64,000 nt of DNA from Halomonas halodenitrificans DSM 735 (GTDB lineage Bacteria; Pseudomonadota; Gammaproteobacteria; Pseudomonadales; Halomonadaceae). Of this stretch, positions 8,070 to 16,688 are shown piece after piece (position 1 is the first letter of the stretch; every line of letters starts with the position of its first letter). The stretch is from contig NZ_JHVH01000009.1 in assembly GCF_000620045.1 (NCBI RefSeq), positions 81,536 to 145,535 on the forward strand, read 5' to 3'. Under the pieces are notes generated by a model. It saw nothing but the letters and a program-made list of their open reading frames with translations. It was not told the origin of the DNA and did no database searches. The translations under genes were made by a program, and so were the position numbers.

Positions 8070-9242
8070 ATGATCATGACCCAACCTGTATCTCCATACT
8101 TCACCAAGTCTGAGGCACTGGACGTGGCCGCCTTCGAGGCGCTTTGTGATCGCCAACCCTCTGTCACAGACTACCCCATGGCTGCCCGGATCCAGTCACG
8201 GGTGCCCCTCTATGTCGCTCGTGACATCCTGGCCGCGAGCCAAGATGCCTCGACTCGTCGCGACCTGCTTGAGGAATGGCACCGTTGCCTGCTGGAAGGC
8301 CCCGGCGTGCTGGTCATTCAGGGCATGTACAGCGACACCCGGACGGTCGATGATGCCAGCGCCTGTTTTCTCGACATCATCGAAAGGGAAAAGGTCTCGG
8401 GGGAGCGCGGCGATCACTTTGCCCCGCCTGGTAGCAATGATCGCATCTGGAACGCCTTCCAGAAGCATGGTCTAGAAGATCCCAGCGGCTTCGTCGACTA
8501 CTACGCGAACCCGCTGATGGCGCTGGTCTGCGAGGCATGGCTGGGACCTTTCTATCGAATTACCTCGCAGGTCAACGTGGTCAACCCCGGCGGCCAGGCG
8601 CAGAGCCCGCACCGGGATTACCATCTAGGCTTCCAGCCTGACGACATCGTGTCACGTTTTCCGATGTCGATGCAGATGGCTTCTCAGCTGCTGACGCTGC
8701 AAGGCGCTATCGCGCACACCGACATGCCGCTGGAGACTGGTCCGACGCAACTATTACCTTATTCCCAGCGCTATCCCCAAGGCTATTTGGCCTGGCGGGA
8801 TCCCGAATTCCAAGCAGTGTTTGCCCAGCATCATGTTCAACTGCCGCTGACCAAAGGTGATGGTCTCTTCTTCAATCCAGCGCTCTTTCATGCTGCGGGT
8901 GCCAACCGCAGCGGTGATCGGCGCATGGCCAACTTGCTGCAGGTCTCCTCGGCATTCGGTCAGTGCATGGAAGCCGTCGATCTCCATGTGCTGGTGACCC
9001 ATTGCTATCCGGCCTTGCAGGCACGTTACACGCAGGAGGGCTTGTCACCATCTCTTCAGGCCTGCATTGCTGCCATTGCCGAAGGCTACGCTTTCCCGGC
9101 CAATCTCGATCGCACCCCACCGCGTGATGGCATGGCTCCGGAAACGCCGCAACAGCTGCTTGAGCGCGCGCTTGCCGAGGGGTGGTCCTCCTCGCAGCTA
9201 CAGGAAGGCATGCAGCAACAGCATCAGTCGCGTCAGCCCTGA
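8070..9242 (+). CDS. Phytanoyl-CoA dioxygenase-like Fe(II)/2-oxoglutarate enzyme
   Basis: A 390-residue PhyH-family protein. The iron triad is visible: H-R-D in SPHRDYHLGF (about residue 187) and the distal His in FFNPALFHAAG (about 275), with Arg in GANRSGDRR as the 2-oxoglutarate ligand. ATG at 8070 follows GTAAGG; the next in-frame ATG is six bases later. These enzymes hydroxylate or demethylate small molecules. It lies directly upstream of iolC in the operon, which is not part of the classical inositol route. O-demethylation of a methylinositol (for example pinitol) is a possible role, but this is a guess from position. Confidence 0.8.
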   Translation: MIMTQPVSPYFTKSEALDVAAFEALCDRQPSVTDYPMAARIQSRVPLYVARDILAASQDASTRRDLLEEWHRCLLEGPGVLVIQGMYSDTRTVDDASACFLDIIEREKVSGERGDHFAPPGSNDRIWNAFQKHGLEDPSGFVDYYANPLMALVCEAWLGPFYRITSQVNVVNPGGQAQSPHRDYHLGFQPDDIVSRFPMSMQMASQLLTLQGAIAHTDMPLETGPTQLLPYSQRYPQGYLAWRDPEFQAVFAQHHVQLPLTKGDGLFFNPALFHAAGANRSGDRRMANLLQVSSAFGQCMEAVDLHVLVTHCYPALQARYTQEGLSPSLQACIAAIAEGYAFPANLDRTPPRDGMAPETPQQLLERALAEGWSSSQLQEGMQQQHQSRQP

Positions 9243-9288
9243 TTGCTTCCGACACCTAGGTCAACAACAAGCGACGTGGAGAATCATC

Positions 9289-11235
9289 ATGTTTAACCCT
9301 TCTAAGGATCCGCAGTCACTGGATCTGATCTGCCTCGGCCGCGTCGCCGTCGACCTCTATGCAGAGCAGGTCGGCAGTCGCCTCGAGGACGTCACCAGTT
9401 TCGCCAAGTACCTGGGCGGCAGCTCCGGCAACGTGGCTTATGGCACCTCGCGGCTGGGGCTCAGGTCCTCGATGCTCTCCCGGGTGGGCGAGGAACAGAT
9501 GGGCAATTTCGTGCGCGAAGAGCTCGAGCGCGTGGGCGTCGATACCACGGCCCTGCAGACCGACCCCGAGCGCCATACCGGCCTGGTGCTGCTGGCGCTG
9601 AAAGATCGCGACTCCTTTCCGCTGCTCTTTTATCGCCGCGACTGTGCCGACATGGCCATCGACGCGGATACCATCGATCCAGCCTTTATCGGCCGCGCGC
9701 GGGCGCTGGCCATCACCGGCACCCACCTCTCCACCGAAACGACGCGCCGCGCCTGTCGCAAGGCGCTGGATGCCGCTGCCGAACATGGCGTCAAGCGGGT
9801 GCTGGATATCGACTACCGCCCGGTGCTATGGGGCCTGACCGCACCGGGCGATGGCGAGACCCGCTTCATCGCCGATGAGACCGTCACTACTGGTCTGCAG
9901 TCGTGGCTGTCCAACTTCGACCTGATCGTGGGTACCGAGGAAGAGTTCCATATTGCCGGCGGAAGCACCGATACCCTCGAATCGTTGCGTGCGGTGCGCC
10001 GAGTCAGCGAGGCCACCCTGGTATGCAAGCTGGGCCCGCTGGGCTGCGTGGTCTTCGAGGGCGAGATCCCCGCGCGGATCGAGGATGGCATCCTGGTCAA
10101 GGGAGTCAAGGTCGAGGTGCTCAACGTGCTGGGCGCTGGCGACGCCTTCATGAGTGGCCTGCTGAGGGGATGGTTGCGAGGCGAGAGTTGGGAAACCAGT
10201 GCTTCCTACGCCAATGCGTGTGGGGCGCTGGTGGTTTCACGCCACGGCTGCGCCCCGGCCATGCCTACCGAGGAGGAACTGTTCGACTACCTGGCTCGCC
10301 GCGATACGGTGACGCGACCCGACAGGGACGACCACCTGAATCACCTGCATCGCGTCACCACCCGCAGCCCCGCCTCATGGACCGAGGTGTGCGGGCTGGC
10401 CTTCGACCACCGAAGCCAGGTGGCCGACATGGCGCGTGAGGAGCATGCGGATCCCGCTCGGCTGCCGACTCTCAAGCGCCTGCTGGTTCAGGCGGCCGAG
10501 GAAGGGGCACACCGCGGTGGGCTACAGGCGCCGGCGATCCTGGTGGATGACGTGCTCGGCGAGGATGCCCTCAACGAGGCTTCCGGGCGCGGTTGGTGGA
10601 TCGGTCGTCCGGTGGAGTTGCCCGGTTCGCGGCCACTGCGCTTCCAGCATGGTGACGACCTGGGCAGTTGCCTGCGACATTGGCCCGGCGAGCACATCAT
10701 CAAGTGTCTGGTGTTCTACCACCCGGACGATGCCCTCGCATTACGCTTGGAACAGGAGGCGCGAATCCGCCAACTCTATCAGGCGGCCTGTGCCAGTGGG
10801 TTGGAGCTGCTGGTGGAGGTGATTCCGCCGGCTGGCATGGCGGTGGATGACGCCACCCTGGCGCGAAGCCTGCAGCGGCTCTACAACCTGGGTATTCGTC
10901 CCGACTGGTGGAAACTGCCAGCCCTATCCGACGCCGCCTGGCGGGCCGTGGGCCGGATCCTCGACGCCGAGGACCCGCATTGCCGTGGCGTGGTGCTGCT
11001 AGGCCTCGATGCGCCCATGGAAGAGATGAAACGCGGTTTCGCTCCGGCTGCCCGTCAGTCGCACTGCAAGGGATTTACCGTGGGCCGAACCCTGTTCGCC
11101 GCGGCTAGCCGCGAGTGGTTGGCGGGCCGCATCGACGATGCGGCGTTGGTGGCTCGTGTAGCCGATAACTATGCCGAATTGATCCAGGAGTGGCGGCGGC
11201 TGCGCAGTGCCACACCCCAAGGGGAGGAATCCTGA
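9289..11235 (+). CDS. iolC: Bifunctional 5-dehydro-2-deoxygluconokinase / phosphogluconate aldolase (IolC-DUF2090)
   Basis: A 648-residue fusion. Residues 10-330 form a PfkB/ribokinase kinase (GGSSGNVAYG near 43, and the catalytic GAGDAF motif near 283) that phosphorylates 2-deoxy-5-keto-gluconate. Residues from about 345 to the end match the DUF2090 aldolase-type domain found fused to IolC in proteobacteria, which stands in for IolJ and splits the product into dihydroxyacetone phosphate and malonate semialdehyde. No separate iolJ is present. ATG at 9289 has GGAG eight bases upstream; iolD starts one base after the stop. Confidence 0.93.
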   Translation: MFNPSKDPQSLDLICLGRVAVDLYAEQVGSRLEDVTSFAKYLGGSSGNVAYGTSRLGLRSSMLSRVGEEQMGNFVREELERVGVDTTALQTDPERHTGLVLLALKDRDSFPLLFYRRDCADMAIDADTIDPAFIGRARALAITGTHLSTETTRRACRKALDAAAEHGVKRVLDIDYRPVLWGLTAPGDGETRFIADETVTTGLQSWLSNFDLIVGTEEEFHIAGGSTDTLESLRAVRRVSEATLVCKLGPLGCVVFEGEIPARIEDGILVKGVKVEVLNVLGAGDAFMSGLLRGWLRGESWETSASYANACGALVVSRHGCAPAMPTEEELFDYLARRDTVTRPDRDDHLNHLHRVTTRSPASWTEVCGLAFDHRSQVADMAREEHADPARLPTLKRLLVQAAEEGAHRGGLQAPAILVDDVLGEDALNEASGRGWWIGRPVELPGSRPLRFQHGDDLGSCLRHWPGEHIIKCLVFYHPDDALALRLEQEARIRQLYQAACASGLELLVEVIPPAGMAVDDATLARSLQRLYNLGIRPDWWKLPALSDAAWRAVGRILDAEDPHCRGVVLLGLDAPMEEMKRGFAPAARQSHCKGFTVGRTLFAAASREWLAGRIDDAALVARVADNYAELIQEWRRLRSATPQGEES

Positions 11236-11236
11236 C

Positions 11237-13084
11237 ATGAGCACCATTCGTCTGACCATGGCCCAGGCCCTGATCAAGTACCTGGCTGCCCAGCGTATAG
11301 AGTTCGAGGGTCGTGAGGTGTCGCTGTTTGAAGGTGTCTTCGCTATCTTCGGTCACGGCAACGTGGCCGGCCTGGGAGAGGCTCTCTATCACGCTCAAGA
11401 GGAGCTGCCTACACTGCGCGCCCACAACGAGCAGAGCATGGCCCATGCCGCCATTGCCTTCGCCAAGGCCAACGGGCGGCGTCGCCTGATGGCGGCCACT
11501 AGCTCCACCGGTCCCGGGGCCACCAACATGGTTACCGCGGCGGGTCTGGCTCATGCCAACCGCCTGCCGATCCTGCTGTTGCCGGGGGACACCTTTGCCA
11601 CACGCGAGCCCGACCCGGTGCTGCAACAGGTGGAACATTTCGGCGACCCGGCTGTTACCGTCAACGACTGCTTCCGGCCGGTGTCACGTTACTTCGACCG
11701 CATTACCCGGCCTGAGCAACTGCTGACCAGCCTGCCTCAGGCCATCGCCACCTTGCTCGATCCCGAGCATTGTGGTCCGGCGACTCTGGCACTGCCCCAG
11801 GACGTTCAGACCTTCGCTCACGATTACCCCGAGAGCTTCTTTGTGCCCCGGGTGCATCGCATCCGGCGTCCCCAGCCGGATCCTCGTGAGCTGGAGGCGG
11901 CCATCGCTGCCCTGGCCCGCGCCGAGCGCCCGCTGATCATCGCCGGTGGCGGGGTGCACTACGCCGATGCCTGCGAGCGCTTGAGCGAGTTCGCCCGGTC
12001 GCATGGTGTGCCGGTGGCCGAGACCCAGGCTGGCAAGGGGGCCCTGCCCGACGCCCACCCCTGGGCGGTGGGGGCCATCGGCGTCACCGGCAGTGCCGCC
12101 GCCAACCACCTGGCCGAGGAGGCGGATCTGATCCTGGCGGTGGGCACCCGCCTTCAGGACTTCACCACTGGTTCGCGGGCACTCTTCGAGCGTGACGACC
12201 TGACTCTGGTGGCCTTGAACGTGGGGCGCTTCGACAGTCAGAAACATCATGCCCTGGCGTTGACCGGCGATGCCCTCGATGGCCTGGCGGCGCTGGACGC
12301 CGGCCTGTCCGAGTGGCGGGCCGCCGATGCCTGGCAGGAGAGGGCCGGTGGCCTCAAGCGCGACTGGGCCGAAGTGGTGGAGCGCGTGACTGCCGATGCG
12401 GGACGCAACCTGCCCACCGATGCCCAGGTGATCGGTGCGGTCAACCGCCAGGCCGGTGAAGACGGCGTCGTGGTATGCGCCGCTGGTGGCCTGCCTGGTG
12501 AGCTGCACAAGTTGTGGCAGTGCGCCGGCCCCGGTAGCTATCACGTGGAGTACGGCTACTCCTGCATGGGCTACGAGATTGCCGGCGGACTGGGCGTCAA
12601 GATGGCCCGCCCCGAGCGCGAGGTGTTCGTGATGGTCGGCGACGGTTCCTACCTGATGCACAACTCCGAGCTTGCCACCTCGGTGATGTTGGGCCACAAA
12701 CTGGTCGTGGTGGTACTCGATAACCGTGGCTTCGGCTGCATCCACCGCCTGCAGCAGGTTACTGGCGGGGCCGGCTTCAACAACCTGCTCGCCGACTGCC
12801 GCACGGTGCCGGAGGGTGCTCCGAAGATCGATTTCGCCGCCCACGCCGGTGCCCTGGGCTGCCAGGCCGAGTCGGTCAGCGGCATCGAGGCCCTCGAAGC
12901 AGCGCTCACACGCGCTCGCCAGGCCAGCACGACCTATGTCATCGCCCTGGATACCGACCCTCTGCCCAGTACCGCCGAGGGCGGTGCCTGGTGGGAGGTG
13001 GCAGTGCCTGAGATTTCCCGGCGCGAACAGGTCAACGTGGCTTACGCGGGGTACCGCAAGGCCAAGCAACGTCAGCATCGCTGA
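11237..13084 (+). CDS. iolD: 3D-(3,5/4)-trihydroxycyclohexane-1,2-dione hydrolase IolD
   Basis: A 615-residue thiamine-diphosphate enzyme of the acetolactate synthase superfamily, the usual IolD length. It opens the cyclohexane ring to 5-deoxy-glucuronate. The N-terminal pyrimidine domain holds the HNEQSMAHAAIAFAK helix with the catalytic Glu (about residue 65); the C-terminal domain has the ThDP motif GDGSYLMHNSE (about 475). ATG at 11237 is preceded by GGGGAGGAAT and follows iolC by one base. Placed between iolC and iolE, in agreement with pathway logic. Confidence 0.96.
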   Translation: MSTIRLTMAQALIKYLAAQRIEFEGREVSLFEGVFAIFGHGNVAGLGEALYHAQEELPTLRAHNEQSMAHAAIAFAKANGRRRLMAATSSTGPGATNMVTAAGLAHANRLPILLLPGDTFATREPDPVLQQVEHFGDPAVTVNDCFRPVSRYFDRITRPEQLLTSLPQAIATLLDPEHCGPATLALPQDVQTFAHDYPESFFVPRVHRIRRPQPDPRELEAAIAALARAERPLIIAGGGVHYADACERLSEFARSHGVPVAETQAGKGALPDAHPWAVGAIGVTGSAAANHLAEEADLILAVGTRLQDFTTGSRALFERDDLTLVALNVGRFDSQKHHALALTGDALDGLAALDAGLSEWRAADAWQERAGGLKRDWAEVVERVTADAGRNLPTDAQVIGAVNRQAGEDGVVVCAAGGLPGELHKLWQCAGPGSYHVEYGYSCMGYEIAGGLGVKMARPEREVFVMVGDGSYLMHNSELATSVMLGHKLVVVVLDNRGFGCIHRLQQVTGGAGFNNLLADCRTVPEGAPKIDFAAHAGALGCQAESVSGIEALEAALTRARQASTTYVIALDTDPLPSTAEGGAWWEVAVPEISRREQVNVAYAGYRKAKQRQHR

Positions 13085-13143
13085 TTTTCAGTACACGAAT
13101 AGCGAGGAAGGAGTGGCCATGCTCACCTCGCAAGGAGTATTCC

Positions 13144-14046
13144 ATGTCTACCGTACGCCTGGGGATCAACCCGCTGACCTGGACCAACGACGACATGCCG
13201 TCGCTGGGTGGTGATACCCCGTTGGATGTGTGTCTCTCTGAGGGCAAGCAGGCCGGCTTCTCCGGCTTCGAGCTGGGCAACAAGTTTCCCCGCACCCCCG
13301 AGGTGCTGGGGCCGATCCTCGACAAGCACGGGCTCTCGCTGGTTTCCGGCTGGTACAGCGGCGGGCTCTTGACCCGCAGCGCCGAGGAAGAAATCGAGGC
13401 GCTCAAGCCGCACCTGCATCTGCTCAAGTCGCTGGGCGCCACGGCGATGGTGTTCTGCGAGGTGACACACTGTATCCATGGACAGCGTGAGACACCGCTG
13501 TCCCACTCGCCCCGGATGAGCGAGGAGGAGTGGAAGACGCTGATTCCGCGCCTTAACCAGGTAGCCGACTACTGCCTGGATCAGGGCGTGCAGATTGCCT
13601 ATCACCATCACCTGGGCACGGTGATCGAGACGCCCGAGGAGATCGAGCGTCTGATGGCCGAGACCAAGTCCTCCGTCGGCCTGCTGTTGGACTCGGGCCA
13701 CCTGGTGGGCGCCGGAGGTGACCCGGTCGCTGTCCAGCAGCGCTACGCCGAGCGGATCATCCACGTGCACTGCAAGGACATCCGCAAGGAAGTGCTCGTT
13801 GATGTTCGTAACCGTGACCTCAGCTTCCTGGATGGTGTATTGAACGGCATGTTCACCGTGCCGGGCGACGGTCACATCGACTACGCCCCCCTGTTCAAGG
13901 GGCTGCGAGAGAGCGGCTACGGGGGCTGGATGGTAGTCGAGGCCGAGCAGGACCCCGAGGTGGCCCGTCCGCTGAGCTATGCGCGTCTGGGCTATCGAAA
14001 CTTGAGCTCATTGGCCGAACAAGCCGGCTTCGACATTACCAACTGA
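13144..14046 (+). CDS. iolE: Myo-inosose-2 dehydratase IolE
   Basis: A 300-residue TIM-barrel protein of the xylose-isomerase-like AP endonuclease 2 family. IolE removes water from 2-keto-myo-inositol to give the trione-diol used by IolD. Metal-binding and active-site stretches visible include AYHHHLGTVIET (about 150), LLLDSGHLVGAGGD (about 180) and HVHCKDIR (about 210). ATG at 13144 follows AAGGAG. A 59-base gap to iolD contains only a second AGGAAGGAG-like stretch and no gene. Confidence 0.96.
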   Translation: MSTVRLGINPLTWTNDDMPSLGGDTPLDVCLSEGKQAGFSGFELGNKFPRTPEVLGPILDKHGLSLVSGWYSGGLLTRSAEEEIEALKPHLHLLKSLGATAMVFCEVTHCIHGQRETPLSHSPRMSEEEWKTLIPRLNQVADYCLDQGVQIAYHHHLGTVIETPEEIERLMAETKSSVGLLLDSGHLVGAGGDPVAVQQRYAERIIHVHCKDIRKEVLVDVRNRDLSFLDGVLNGMFTVPGDGHIDYAPLFKGLRESGYGGWMVVEAEQDPEVARPLSYARLGYRNLSSLAEQAGFDITN

Positions 14047-14082
14047 TACTTTCCTGACACTGAAACTAGAGGGTTTGAATTC

Positions 14083-15585
14083 ATGAATCAGATTCATCAC
14101 TTCCTGAATGGCCGCATCGTCCCGGGCCAGAGCGGCCGCACCGCACCCGTCTATGACCCGTCCACCGGCGAGCAGAGCGCCAAAGTGGCGCTGGCTTCCG
14201 TCGATGAGACCCGCGAGGCCGTCCGCATCGCCGATGACGCCTTCGCCGGCTGGTCGAAGATGACGCCGGTGCGCCGTGCACGCATCCTGTTCAACTTCAA
14301 GGCGCTTGTCGAAGAACATATCGACGAGCTGGCACGACTGATCTCCGCAGAGCACGGTAAGGTCTTCTCCGACGCCAAGGGCGAGGTAACCCGTGGCATG
14401 GAGGTGGTGGAGTTCGCCTGTGGTATCCCGCACCTGCAGAAGGGCGAGCACTCCATGAATGTCGGCACCGGGGTGGACAGCTACTCGATGATGCAGCCGC
14501 TGGGTGTCTGTGCCGGCATCTCGCCGTTCAACTTCCCGGCCATGGTGCCGATGTGGATGTTCCCCATTGCCTTGGCCTGCGGCAACACTTTCATCATGAA
14601 ACCGTCCGAGAAGGACCCGTCCACGCCGCTGCGCCTGGCCGAGCTGCTTAAGGAAGCCGGCCTGCCCGACGGCGTCTTCAATGTGATCAATGGCGACAAG
14701 GAGTCGGTGGACGTGCTGCTCACCGACGAGCGGGTCGAGGCGGCCAGCTTCGTCGGCTCTACCCCCATTGCCGAGTACATTTACGCCACCAGTTCGGCTC
14801 ACGGCAAGCGCGTCCAGGCGCTGGGCGGGGCCAAGAATCATATGGTGATCATGCCGGATGCCGACCTGGACCAGGCCGTCGACGCGTTGATGGGGGCCGC
14901 CTACGGCAGTGCCGGCGAGCGTTGCATGGCTATTTCCGTCGCCGTGCCGGTAGGCGAGGATACCGCCCAGCGCCTGCGCGACAAGTTGGTAGCCGAGCTC
15001 GACAAGCTGACCATCGGTCCCGGAGTGGTGAAGGGACCGGACAATGACATGGGCCCGCTGGTCACTCGCGAGCACCTGGAGAAGGTCAAGGGCTATATTC
15101 AGACCGGCGTGGACGAGGGTGCCGAGCTGGTCGTCGACGGACGCAACACCGCCATCGAGAATGCCGGAGAGGGCTTCTTCCTGGGTGGCTCGCTATTCGA
15201 TCACGTCACGCCAGGGATGCGTATCCACAGTGAGGAGATATTCGGGCCTGTGCTGGCCATCGCGCGTGCCGACAGCTTCGATGAGGCCGTCGCCATGATC
15301 AACGATCACGAATTTGGCAACGGCACCGCCATCTTCACCCGCGACGGCGATGCCGCTCGCCAGTACTGTGAGCAGATACAGGTCGGCATGGTCGGCGTCA
15401 ACGTGCCGATTCCGGTGCCCATGGCGTTTCACAGCTTCGGTGGCTGGAAGCGTTCACTGTTTGGTCCACTGCACATGCATGGACCAGATGGCGTGCGTTT
15501 CAATACCCGCATGAAGACCATTACCCAGCGCTGGCCTAGCGGCATCCGGGGGGAAACCAACCACTTCACCATGCCGACGCACTGA
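14083..15585 (+). CDS. iolA: Methylmalonate/malonate-semialdehyde dehydrogenase (acylating) IolA/MmsA
   Basis: A 500-residue CoA-acylating aldehyde dehydrogenase. It converts malonate semialdehyde from the aldolase step to acetyl-CoA and CO2, ending the pathway. The catalytic Cys lies in GSAGERCMAISVAV (about residue 284), and the N-terminal NAD-binding part has GICAGISPFNFPAMVPMW-like features (GVCAGISPFNFPAM, about 145). It is the last gene of the plus-strand operon; no clear terminator is visible after it because the remains of an IS element begin 33 bases downstream. Confidence 0.95.
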   Translation: MNQIHHFLNGRIVPGQSGRTAPVYDPSTGEQSAKVALASVDETREAVRIADDAFAGWSKMTPVRRARILFNFKALVEEHIDELARLISAEHGKVFSDAKGEVTRGMEVVEFACGIPHLQKGEHSMNVGTGVDSYSMMQPLGVCAGISPFNFPAMVPMWMFPIALACGNTFIMKPSEKDPSTPLRLAELLKEAGLPDGVFNVINGDKESVDVLLTDERVEAASFVGSTPIAEYIYATSSAHGKRVQALGGAKNHMVIMPDADLDQAVDALMGAAYGSAGERCMAISVAVPVGEDTAQRLRDKLVAELDKLTIGPGVVKGPDNDMGPLVTREHLEKVKGYIQTGVDEGAELVVDGRNTAIENAGEGFFLGGSLFDHVTPGMRIHSEEIFGPVLAIARADSFDEAVAMINDHEFGNGTAIFTRDGDAARQYCEQIQVGMVGVNVPIPVPMAFHSFGGWKRSLFGPLHMHGPDGVRFNTRMKTITQRWPSGIRGETNHFTMPTH

Positions 15586-15618
15586 GCAAAAAACGACAAC
15601 ACCCCGGTATCGTGAAAA

Positions 15619-15831
15619 TGAACTGCACCCCGAAAATTGGACACCTATTCCAACCTTCGGGGTGTTTCTATGGGCAATAGATACGACCATTGGTTCAAGC
15701 TGCTGGTGGCAAAGGAGTGTTTTCACGATGGCACCAGCTTAAGAGAAGTAGCCCGCCAGCATGGCCTAGACCACTCCTTGGTACGGACATCACGCGATTC
15801 AAGAGGATCACTCGCCATGGGTGAAACCTAA
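15619..15831 (+). mobile_element. Truncated IS3-family element: left end and orfA N-terminus
   Basis: TGAACTGCACCCCGAAAATT at 15619 resembles an IS3-family (IS150 group) terminal repeat. An ATG at 15670 opens a short frame with an IS3 OrfA-type helix-turn-helix (HWFKLLVAKECFHDG, then LREVARQHGLDHSLV), which loses homology after about residue 41 and stops at 15829-15831. A normal OrfA is about 90-170 residues, and no orfB follows, so this is a remnant of one end of an element. Confidence 0.7.
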
Positions 15832-15924
15832 ACTCGTGAGATCGACCTCTACAATTATTATAAATTACTGATATTAATGGTAATATAGCGAATATCGCCA
15901 ATCACCCAAACAGAGCCATACCCA

Positions 15925-16412
15925 ACAATTGTCACCTGGTCCACGACACTGCTGTCACTGGTCGAGGCACCGATCGCCGCCGAGACGACACACGTCTACC
16001 TGGACATCGACACCTTCGGCATGGACAGCAATGAGCAATTCCACAGCGAGATCAAGGCCGACCTCGACCTGGAGCGGTTGTCGTCGGGCAAGTTCGCCAC
16101 CAACGATTTGATCCTGCATCTCGCCCAGCTTCGCCGTCGAGCAGGATATCGGACGCAGAACGGTGTTGAACACCCTGCGAAGCCGCCTGTGCTATCCCCG
16201 AGGAACGCCATGCTGATCGCCTGTCGGGCCAAGGCACCACGCAGAGGGCTGACGGTTATCCGCAGCCAGCATCACCATGTGCGATGGATGGCAATTAAAG
16301 GTGTGCCGAAAGGCATGGAACGAGATGCTTGCGCGGTCACTGCGCGGGTGTTGAGTCACGCTGAGGATTCAGCTCGAGCAGGGGTAGTGCTACCGAAACG
16401 AGGGGGTGGATG
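15925..16412 (+). pseudogene. Degenerate IS1380-type transposase C-terminal fragment
   Basis: In one frame from about 15975 the sequence reads SNEQFHSEIKADLDLERLSS then GKFATNDLILHLAQL, which I recognise as the conserved C-terminal block of IS1380-family transposases. The similarity breaks down after RRRAGYRTQNG, indicating frameshifts or deletion. An open frame runs to 16412 but its last 80 residues look like noise. Start and N-terminal catalytic part are missing. Family assignment is from memory of the motif and could be tested by a protein search. Confidence 0.55.
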
Positions 16413-16477
16413 AGGGAGAGAAAGCAGAATGGGAGAGAAGTTGCGGGCAATATGTGAGGGTAACTTGTTGAAATGAT

Positions 16478-16554
16478 TGGCGCCCCCATCAGGATTCGAA
16501 CCTGAGACCTTCCCCTTAGGAGGGGGACGCTCTATCCAGCTGAGCTATGGGGGC
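16478..16554 (-). tRNA. tRNA-Arg (anticodon CCT)
   Basis: The minus strand gives a complete cloverleaf: acceptor GCCCCCA pairing with TGGGGGC, D arm GCTCAGCTGGATAGAGC, anticodon arm TCCCC-CTCCTAA-GGGGA with anticodon CCT (reads AGG arginine codons), T arm with GGTTCGAATCC, discriminator G and an encoded CCA at 16480-16478. Its 3' end points toward the IS remnants and the inositol operon, the usual side for island integration. Confidence 0.95.
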
Positions 16555-16559
16555 AACAC

Positions 16560-16590
16560 GCGGCGCATTATAGAGAAATGCGCCGCGGAG
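16560..16590 (-). promoter_or_regulatory. Promoter of tRNA-Arg with GC-rich discriminator
   Basis: On the minus strand a perfect TATAAT (16572-16567) lies 12 bases before the tRNA 5' end and is followed by GCGCCGCG, the GC-rich discriminator typical of stringently controlled stable-RNA promoters. A 9-bp inverted repeat (GCGGCGCAT/ATGCGCCGC, 16562-16586) surrounds the -10 box. No convincing -35 is seen. Confidence 0.6.
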
Positions 16591-16688
16591 GGAAACCGTG
16601 GCACCGGCATCGGCGTGTTTGCCGGGAAGAATATGAGCGAGGGGTGGCTTGCGGGTAGAATGCCGGCATCTTCGATCAAGGTAGCCCG

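Noticed and set aside
11684..13078. A 464-residue minus-strand frame opposite iolD
   Set aside because: Antisense shadow of iolD, with no family pattern.
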